Of a stretch of 64,000 bases of DNA, positions 58,067 through 64,000 are shown piece after piece. This stretch comes from an uncultured Alphaproteobacteria bacterium (lineage in GTDB: Bacteria > Pseudomonadota > Alphaproteobacteria > HIMB59 > GCA-002718135): assembly GCA_902571865.1 (NCBI GenBank), contig CACGDO010000008.1, forward strand, positions 31,675 through 95,674. Reading direction: 5' to 3'. Position 1 is the stretch's first letter, and every line of letters begins with the position of its first letter. The position numbers and the translations under genes were made by a program. A model generated the notes under the pieces. That model searched no databases, was not told the origin of the DNA, and was given only the letters and a program-made list of their open reading frames with translations.

Positions 58067-59209
58067 CTAATTAATAATAGGTAAATTTTCAGGAGTTCTA
58101 GTACTTAAAAGTTTATAGGAATCTTTAGTTATCAATAAATTTTCTTCTTGTACTAATATTTTATTTTCGTCCATTTCAATTGATGGTTCAAGAGTTATAA
58201 TCATATTTTCCTCAAGTAATGTTTTGTCATTTTTCATAATACTTGGCGGCTCAGTCAGTTGTAGGCCTAACCCATGACCCATCCTTCCAACTGATATGTT
58301 GTTAGTTGTTAAACTATAAGATAATTTAGAATATATTTCTGAACAACTAGTTCCAGGTTTTATAATTTCTAAAGTTCTCTCAGTTGCTTCCCATAATTTA
58401 TTATATGCATCTAGAACTTTTTTGTTAATTCTTCCAAAGCCAAAATTTCTATCAAAATCTGAAAAATAACCATTTAAAGTTGCACCAGTATCAATAATTA
58501 GAATATCACCATCTTTAGTTACCCTTTCTGTTGGGTTACAGATAATCTGATTATAACCATTAAGTCCCGAAGCACACGCCATATATTGAATATAATCTGC
58601 ACCACCCTCAATTAATTCTTTTTTAAATATTGATGTAATTTGTTTTTCACTCATTCCTAAATTAATTTTTTCAGGAAAATTATCAAACACCTTACTTGTA
58701 ATAGAACAAATTTCTTTAATATTACTGATCTCTATTTCAGATTTTATTTTTCTTATACTCCAAAGTATTTTACTAGCATTAACAAAATTATATTCTGATA
58801 AATTTTTTTGAATATCCTGATAATCGTTAATGCTCATTCGCAAAAAAGTTTCATTTCCTAATTCAAAACCAATATTTGAATTTTTAGGAAAACTTTTGAT
58901 ATTTTTTTTCAATAAAGATATTCCTTCATCTTTCGGATTTGGAGACTCCCAAGTTTCGATATCATTGACTAATGTGTTTTGCATAGCCGTAATACCAATA
59001 GATGGTATTATTGCTTTAATTGGATTTTTTTTTGAAATAATTAAATACCAGGGTCTTGTAGGACTTTCCCAAAAATTACTATCAAGTCCAGTGAAATATC
59101 TAAAATTTGACGGTGAAGTTATAATAACAGCATCAATATTTTTTTTTTCAATATGTATTTGTATTTTTTCAATTCTGGAAATAAATTCTTCTTTTGGAAA
59201 ATCGTTCAT
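58067..59209 (-). CDS. M24 family Xaa-Pro aminopeptidase-like protein
   Basis: 'IIDTGATLNGYFSDFDRNFGFG', 'VGRMGHGLGLQLTEPPSI', 'ITLEPSIE'; start likely MNDFPKEEF. Confidence 0.88.
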   Translation of the reverse strand: MNDFPKEEFISRIEKIQIHIEKKNIDAVIITSPSNFRYFTGLDSNFWESPTRPWYLIISKKNPIKAIIPSIGITAMQNTLVNDIETWESPNPKDEGISLLKKNIKSFPKNSNIGFELGNETFLRMSINDYQDIQKNLSEYNFVNASKILWSIRKIKSEIEISNIKEICSITSKVFDNFPEKINLGMSEKQITSIFKKELIEGGADYIQYMACASGLNGYNQIICNPTERVTKDGDILIIDTGATLNGYFSDFDRNFGFGRINKKVLDAYNKLWEATERTLEIIKPGTSCSEIYSKLSYSLTTNNISVGRMGHGLGLQLTEPPSIMKNDKTLLEENMIITLEPSIEMDENKILVQEENLLITKDSYKLLSTRTPENLPIIN

Positions 59210-59258
59210 AAATTGATAAGTAACATAACAATAACATAAATTAACAATAAGCAATACT

Positions 59259-59675
59259 TTGATCTATTCATCATTATTTATTTTTTGTTTGTCTTTAGGT
59301 ACTTTTTTTCCTTTTGCTTCAGAGACATATTTATCAGCACTATTATTATCTAATAAGTATAATCCATTTTTATTATTATTTTTTGCTTCAGCAGGTAATA
59401 TTTTAGGATCTCTAATCAGTTGGATATGTGGTTACTTTGTAAATTTTCTTATTAAGAAACCTTGGTTTCCAGTAAATCAATACTTATTACAGAAAGCTAC
59501 AGATATTTTCAAAAAGTATGGAAAATGGTCATTATTATTTTCATGGGTACCTATTATTGGAGATCCAATCGCATTTGCAGCAGGTACAGTAAAATATAAT
59601 ATTACTTTTTTTTTAATATTTGTATCTATTGGGAAAATTGCTAGATATTTGATAATATATTTATATCTTATCTAA
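59259..59675 (+). CDS. YqaA/DedA-like membrane protein
   Basis: 'FPFASETYLSALLL', 'ASAGNILGSLISWICGYF', 'FSWVPIIGDPIAFAAG'. Confidence 0.82.
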   Translation: MIYSSLFIFCLSLGTFFPFASETYLSALLLSNKYNPFLLLFFASAGNILGSLISWICGYFVNFLIKKPWFPVNQYLLQKATDIFKKYGKWSLLFSWVPIIGDPIAFAAGTVKYNITFFLIFVSIGKIARYLIIYLYLI

Positions 59676-59681
59676 ATAGTG

Positions 59682-60641
59682 ATGTTTGAAAATCTTATAT
59701 TTGTTTTCATTATTGGTTTTTTATCTGGGGTTGGTTTTTTAGCAATTTTATTTTTTCTTCACAAACCAAAAAGTTCTGAAATAAAAGATGATACTGATCT
59801 TACTTCCTTAAAAAATCATATGCAATCAATTCAGCAATCTTTACAAAATTTTAATTTAGCTCAAGATAGAATTGAAAATACATTAATTAGAGGTGGTGCG
59901 CTTCAACAAGGTCCTTGGGGAGAATTTGTACTTAAAAATATTTTAGATAGTGTTGGTTTAAGAGAAGGAGAAGAGTACTCAACTCAAAAAACTTTTAGAG
60001 ATGAAGATGGCAATTTACAAAAACCCGATGTAATTGTTCATATGCCAGGTAATAGACACATAATTATAGATTCAAAAGTGTCCTTAGATTCTTGGCATGA
60101 TTATTCTAATACAAATGACAATCAACAAAAGAAGATATTTTTGAAAAAATTTTTGGATTCAACAAAAACTTCGATTAGAAGTTTGAGTAAAGATAATTAT
60201 TCAAAAATATATGGAGTCAATACAATTGATAATGTTTTAATGTTTGTTCCAATAGAACCAGCACTACTTACTTTATATAATGAGGCAAATAAACTTATAG
60301 AAGATTCATGGAACAATAAAATAATTATTGTTGGGCCATCAACTTTACCTTTTTTACTTAAAGCTGTAGAAAATATGTGGCGGGTTGATAAACAATCTAA
60401 AACAATAAAAGATATAGCATCTGCTGCATCAGATATTTATGATAAAACAGTCAGTGTATATGAGTCGTTTGTAAAAGCTAATCAGTCAATAGATTTAGCT
60501 AAATCAAAAATGGATGAAGCTAAACAAAGATTGCAAGATGGTTCAGGAAGTTTGACTAAAAAAGTAGAAAAGATGAAAAAATTAGGAAGATTAAGCACTA
60601 AAAAACAGTTGCCAGATATAAATGACGATGTAATAAACTAA
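59682..60641 (+). CDS. rmuC: RmuC-family DNA recombination protein
   Basis: 'RGGALQQGPWGEFVLKNILDSVGLREGEEYSTQKTF', 'KPDVIVHMPGNRHIIIDSKVSLDSW', 'FVPIEPAL'. Confidence 0.9.
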   Translation: MFENLIFVFIIGFLSGVGFLAILFFLHKPKSSEIKDDTDLTSLKNHMQSIQQSLQNFNLAQDRIENTLIRGGALQQGPWGEFVLKNILDSVGLREGEEYSTQKTFRDEDGNLQKPDVIVHMPGNRHIIIDSKVSLDSWHDYSNTNDNQQKKIFLKKFLDSTKTSIRSLSKDNYSKIYGVNTIDNVLMFVPIEPALLTLYNEANKLIEDSWNNKIIIVGPSTLPFLLKAVENMWRVDKQSKTIKDIASAASDIYDKTVSVYESFVKANQSIDLAKSKMDEAKQRLQDGSGSLTKKVEKMKKLGRLSTKKQLPDINDDVIN

Positions 60642-60645
60642 ATAA

Positions 60646-61131
60646 ATGCCTAGTTTTGATATTGTAAACAGATTAGATCATCAAGAAATTGATAACGCAT
60701 TAGGAAATGCTACAAGAGAAATTACTACTAGGTACGATTTTAAAGGATCAGATACTTCAATTGAAAAAAAAGAAAATACTATAGTTGTTACTACTGATGA
60801 TGAAATGAAAGCTAGTCAAGTAAATGACATGCTGGTTACTCATTTTGTTAGACGAAAAGTTGATCCTTTATGTTTAAAAAAAAATGATATGGAAAAAGCT
60901 GGGGGGAATAAAATTCGTCAGACGTATGAATTAGTAGAAGGTATTGAGCAATCACTGTGTAAAAAAATTACTTCTGATATCAAAAGTTCTAAATTAAAAG
61001 TTCAAGTAAAGATCAATGGGAATGAACTTCGTGTTGAAGGAAAGAAAAAAGATGATTTACAAAGTGTAATGAAGCTTATTGAGGATGCTAAGATAGGTAT
61101 ACCAGTCCAATTTGTAAATTTTAGAGATTAA
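60646..61131 (+). CDS. yajQ: YajQ family nucleotide-binding protein
   Basis: 'MPSFDIVNRLDHQEIDNALGNATREITTRYDFKGSD', 'VKINGNELRVEGKKKDDLQSVM', 'PVQFVNFRD'. Confidence 0.95.
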   Translation: MPSFDIVNRLDHQEIDNALGNATREITTRYDFKGSDTSIEKKENTIVVTTDDEMKASQVNDMLVTHFVRRKVDPLCLKKNDMEKAGGNKIRQTYELVEGIEQSLCKKITSDIKSSKLKVQVKINGNELRVEGKKKDDLQSVMKLIEDAKIGIPVQFVNFRD

Positions 61132-61133
61132 AA

Positions 61134-61742
61134 ATGATTACATGGGAATTAATAGCTGCTTTAGCAGTGTATAATTTTATTATGTACGTAACTCCAGGTC
61201 CAAATAATAGTATTTTAACTGCATCAGGTATAAAATTTGGATTTATAAGATCTATACCTAATATTTTTGGCATTCCTTCTGGTCATGGTTTGCAATTAGC
61301 ACTTGTATGTCTGGGTCTTGGATCTTTGTTTATTACCTATCCTATACTCTATGATATTTTAAGATATGTTGGCGCAGGCTACATTCTTTATTTAGCATAT
61401 AAAATGTTTGGGTCTTTAAATATTTCAAAGACTGAAGATAGATCAAGACCATTAAAATATCATGAAGCAATTTTGTTTCAATTTGTAAATCCAAAAGCTT
61501 GGGTAATCTGTTCAACTGCAGTAACATTATATTATCCAAAAGATGAAAATATAATAATTGGAACACTATTTATGGTCATTATGTCTACAGTAGTAAATAT
61601 TCCTTCTATAAGTATATGGGCATATGGAGGAAGTGTTATCAGACAATATCTTAATAATGAAAGATTAAAAATAATTGTTGAATGGTTTTTAGCAATCCTT
61701 TTAATTATAACCGCAGGCTCAGTTTTATTTTACAACGCTTAA
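61134..61742 (+). CDS. LysE family translocator
   Basis: 'TPGPNNSILTASGIKFGF', 'GAGYILYLAYKMF', 'FQFVNPKAW'. Confidence 0.92.
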   Translation: MITWELIAALAVYNFIMYVTPGPNNSILTASGIKFGFIRSIPNIFGIPSGHGLQLALVCLGLGSLFITYPILYDILRYVGAGYILYLAYKMFGSLNISKTEDRSRPLKYHEAILFQFVNPKAWVICSTAVTLYYPKDENIIIGTLFMVIMSTVVNIPSISIWAYGGSVIRQYLNNERLKIIVEWFLAILLIITAGSVLFYNA

Positions 61743-62362
61743 GGCTTAGGAATTTCATAAAATTCACCTAGAGAATTATATCCTTTAATAACAGCAGGTC
61801 TTATTGATATTTGTTTATACCATCTCAACACATTTGGATAATCATACAAATTTATTTGATGTCTTTCATAACGAGCGGTCCAAGGCCAAATTGAAATATC
61901 AGCTATTGAATAGGTATCCGAAAAATATTCTTGTTTAGAAAGTCTTTTGTCTAAAATTGAATATATATGCTGTGCATAGCCTTTTGTTTTATCCTCTGCA
62001 AATTTGCTTTTACCAGGATGATAAAATAAATATTGATGAGCCTGGCCTAGCATTGGCCCAACGTAAGCCATTTGAAAAAAAACCCATTGTATTATTTCCC
62101 AATACTTATCTTTATTAAGAAATTTATCATATTTTTTTGCTAGATAAAGAAGGATAGCCCCGGATTCGAATACTGTTTGGTTTTTATCATTATCTACAAT
62201 TACAGGAATTTTATTTGCAGGAGATATTTTTGAAAACTCTTCACTAAACTGCTCTTTTTTATCTAAATTTATTAAAATAGGATTAAAATCCACACCTAAT
62301 TCTTCAAGCATAATGCTAATTTTTCGACCATTAGGCGTGGGTGATGAATACAAATCAATCAT
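61739..62362 (-). CDS. glutathione S-transferase family protein
   Basis: 'SSPTPNGRKISIMLEELGVDFNPILINL', 'NKIPVIVD', 'VFESGAILLYLAKKY'. Confidence 0.93.
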   Translation of the reverse strand: MIDLYSSPTPNGRKISIMLEELGVDFNPILINLDKKEQFSEEFSKISPANKIPVIVDNDKNQTVFESGAILLYLAKKYDKFLNKDKYWEIIQWVFFQMAYVGPMLGQAHQYLFYHPGKSKFAEDKTKGYAQHIYSILDKRLSKQEYFSDTYSIADISIWPWTARYERHQINLYDYPNVLRWYKQISIRPAVIKGYNSLGEFYEIPKP

Positions 62363-62403
62363 TTTTTTTTAGAATTTAATTAATAGAGAACTATATTCAT
62401 AAT

Positions 62404-62637
62404 ATGCAGGAGAATATAGATAATATTATTAAATTAGCCTGGTGTGATAAAACCTCCTTTGAAAAAATAAAAAGAATTCACGGTGTAACCGAATCAGAGG
62501 TTATAAAAATAATGAGAACAAATCTGAAACCAAGATCATTTAAGTTATGGAGAACTAGAGTAACAGGGAGAACGAGAAAGCATGAAAAGAAAAGAAATCT
62601 ATCCGAAAAATCATTTAAATATGAGAGTTATCTTTAA
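62404..62637 (+). CDS. small conserved protein (TIGR03643-like)
   Basis: 'IIKLAWCDKTSFEKIKRIHGVTESEVIKIMRTNLKPRSFKLWRTRVTGRTRKHEKK'. Confidence 0.8.
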   Translation: MQENIDNIIKLAWCDKTSFEKIKRIHGVTESEVIKIMRTNLKPRSFKLWRTRVTGRTRKHEKKRNLSEKSFKYESYL

Positions 62638-63175
62638 AATATTTATTGTCAGTATAAGTCTTCTGTTTGCTAGTAAGATAGCATTAGCAGATCAAAATGA
62701 TCCAAGGCTAAATAATTTGTTTAAAAAATTAAATGAGACTGAAAATCAGGATGAGATAAGAGATTTGATATCTGACATTTGGAATATATGGTATGAAGTT
62801 GATGATCCAAAAGTAATTGAATATTTTGAGAAGGGTATCCAAGCTATGAATTTAAGAAATTATCCACTAGCAATTAGATTTTTTAATAATTTAATTGAAG
62901 AAGATCCTAATTTTGCTGAAGGTTGGAATAAAAGAGCTACAGTTCACTTTATGATGGGTAATTTTGATCAATCTATGCAAGACATCATTAAAACTCTTGA
63001 ATTAGAACCAAGACATTTTGGTGCCCTAGATGGAATGGGTTTAATTTTTATTCATCAGGGTCAGTTTCAACAGGCAATTGATGTATATGACAAGATGTTA
63101 GAAATTTTTCCTTTTAGTGTAAAAACTATGGATAAAAAAGAGAGAATACAATCGTTTATTTCTCAATCTACGTGA
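62621..63175 (+). CDS. secreted TPR-repeat protein
   Basis: Signal peptide-like MRVIFKIFIVSISLLFASKIALA; TPR units 'NPLAIRFFNNLIEEDPNFAEGWNKRATVHFMMGNFDQSMQDIIKTLELEPRHFGALDGMGLIFIHQGQFQQAIDVYDKML'; start 62621 preferred. Confidence 0.83.
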   Translation: MRVIFKIFIVSISLLFASKIALADQNDPRLNNLFKKLNETENQDEIRDLISDIWNIWYEVDDPKVIEYFEKGIQAMNLRNYPLAIRFFNNLIEEDPNFAEGWNKRATVHFMMGNFDQSMQDIIKTLELEPRHFGALDGMGLIFIHQGQFQQAIDVYDKMLEIFPFSVKTMDKKERIQSFISQST

Positions 63176-64000
63176 TATCAAAAAATAATAATAATAAAGA
63201 CAGTGTAAAAAAACTAACAAACGTACTTAATACTACATTTGAAGAAACTACTGCTTTTAGTGAGTTATATCTGTATGCAAAATAATATGATTGAGACCCA
63301 CTTGGTAAAGCTGCGGCCATAGTAACAATAATTACCAAGAGATTATCAAGCTCTAGTATAAAATTCGCTAAACAAAATGCAATTATAGGGTGAATAAAAT
63401 TTTTTAAGGTAGTTAATAGTATTGCGCCATAAATATTTTCTCTAATTTTAAAATTTCCTAATGCAAGACCTAAAGAAATGAGAACCATTGGAAGAGCAAG
63501 GTTTACAAAAATATCTAAGGGTTCTTTCATAATAGATGGAACAATAAGATTAGAGTAATTAAGAATGATACCAATTATCATTCCAAAAAGTACAATATTT
63601 TTAATTATACCTAATAATATTTGATAAAAAATTTCGACAATGCTTTTTTGTCTATTTCTATAAACTTCTATTATAATAACAGTATAACTAAAATGAACAA
63701 TACCATGAAAAAAAACTAATATCATATAAGGAATTGTATTTATTGGACCCAAAACTGCATACATAAGAGGTATTCCCATTGCTACTGTGTTACCAAAACA
63801 AGCAGCTAATCCAAAAAGTGCAGAGTCATCTGTTTTAAAATTTAAAAATTGTTTACTAATTAAAAATCCAGTCATGGATATAAAAATTCCTGAAGCAAAA
63901 AATGAGATGATCAGGCCAATAGAATTAATTTGAGGAAATGAGACTTGCCAAAAATATATAATTAAAGCTAAAGGTAAAAGAATATTGAAACCTGTAAAAT
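63168..64000 (-). CDS. AEC (auxin efflux carrier) family transporter, 5' truncated by window edge
   Basis: 'FGNTVAMGIPLMYAVLGP', 'PSGSQSYYFAYRY'; manual reverse translation shows the frame open to the window end (FTGFNILLPLALIIYFWQVSFPQINSIGLIISFFASGIFISMTGF...). Confidence 0.88.
   Translation of the reverse strand, partial: FTGFNILLPLALIIYFWQVSFPQINSIGLIISFFASGIFISMTGFLISKQFLNFKTDDSALFGLAACFGNTVAMGIPLMYAVLGPINTIPYMILVFFHGIVHFSYTVIIIEVYRNRQKSIVEIFYQILLGIIKNIVLFGMIIGIILNYSNLIVPSIMKEPLDIFVNLALPMVLISLGLALGNFKIRENIYGAILLTTLKNFIHPIIAFCLANFILELDNLLVIIVTMAAALPSGSQSYYFAYRYNSLKAVVSSNVVLSTFVSFFTLSLLLLFFDIT

Noticed and set aside
1-64000. CRISPR arrays, tRNA/rRNA genes, transposons or prophage
   Set aside because: No regularly spaced direct repeats, no tRNA T-arm-like clover-leaf candidates, no transposase, integrase or phage structural proteins among the translations.

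Overview
AT-rich, densely packed bacterial chromosomal window. It looks like a streamlined marine alphaproteobacterium of SAR11/HIMB59 type; that is inferred from composition and gene content, not proven. I saw no rRNA, tRNA, CRISPR array, transposase or phage genes. The left ~37 kb is a run of carbohydrate-catabolic modules, each near its own ABC transporter: (i) an Opp/Dpp-type ABC remnant followed by Gfo/Idh/MocA dehydrogenases, aldose epimerase, ComD/ComE-like sulfopyruvate decarboxylase, a PfkB kinase that resembles sulfofructose kinase YihV, an SlcC-like 2-hydroxyacid dehydrogenase and an L-fucose-isomerase-like protein; (ii) a CUT1 sugar ABC system with a GH31 glycosidase and uxaC/uxuB/uxuA glucuronate genes; (iii) a CUT2 sugar ABC system with a non-phosphorylative L-fucose pathway, GH29 fucosidase, KDG kinase and KDPG-type aldolase. 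The right half is mostly housekeeping: heme biosynthesis cluster (hemA, hemC-hemD-like fusion, hemE, hemH, hemF, hemJ), a MotA/OmpA-like stator pair, cfa, msrA, nth, a complete Dpp-type ABC operon, rmuC, yajQ and others. Main leads: a candidate sulfosugar/sulfolactate catabolic locus (about 2.7-12.1 kb); a hairpin at all three solute-binding-protein/permease junctions; all ten convergent gene pairs meeting within -11 to +3 nt, five sharing a TTAA as both stop codons; a GcrA-like protein with only the C-terminal domain; a sugar permease with an internally duplicated extra domain; and an unlisted 45-aa lipoprotein-like ORF.
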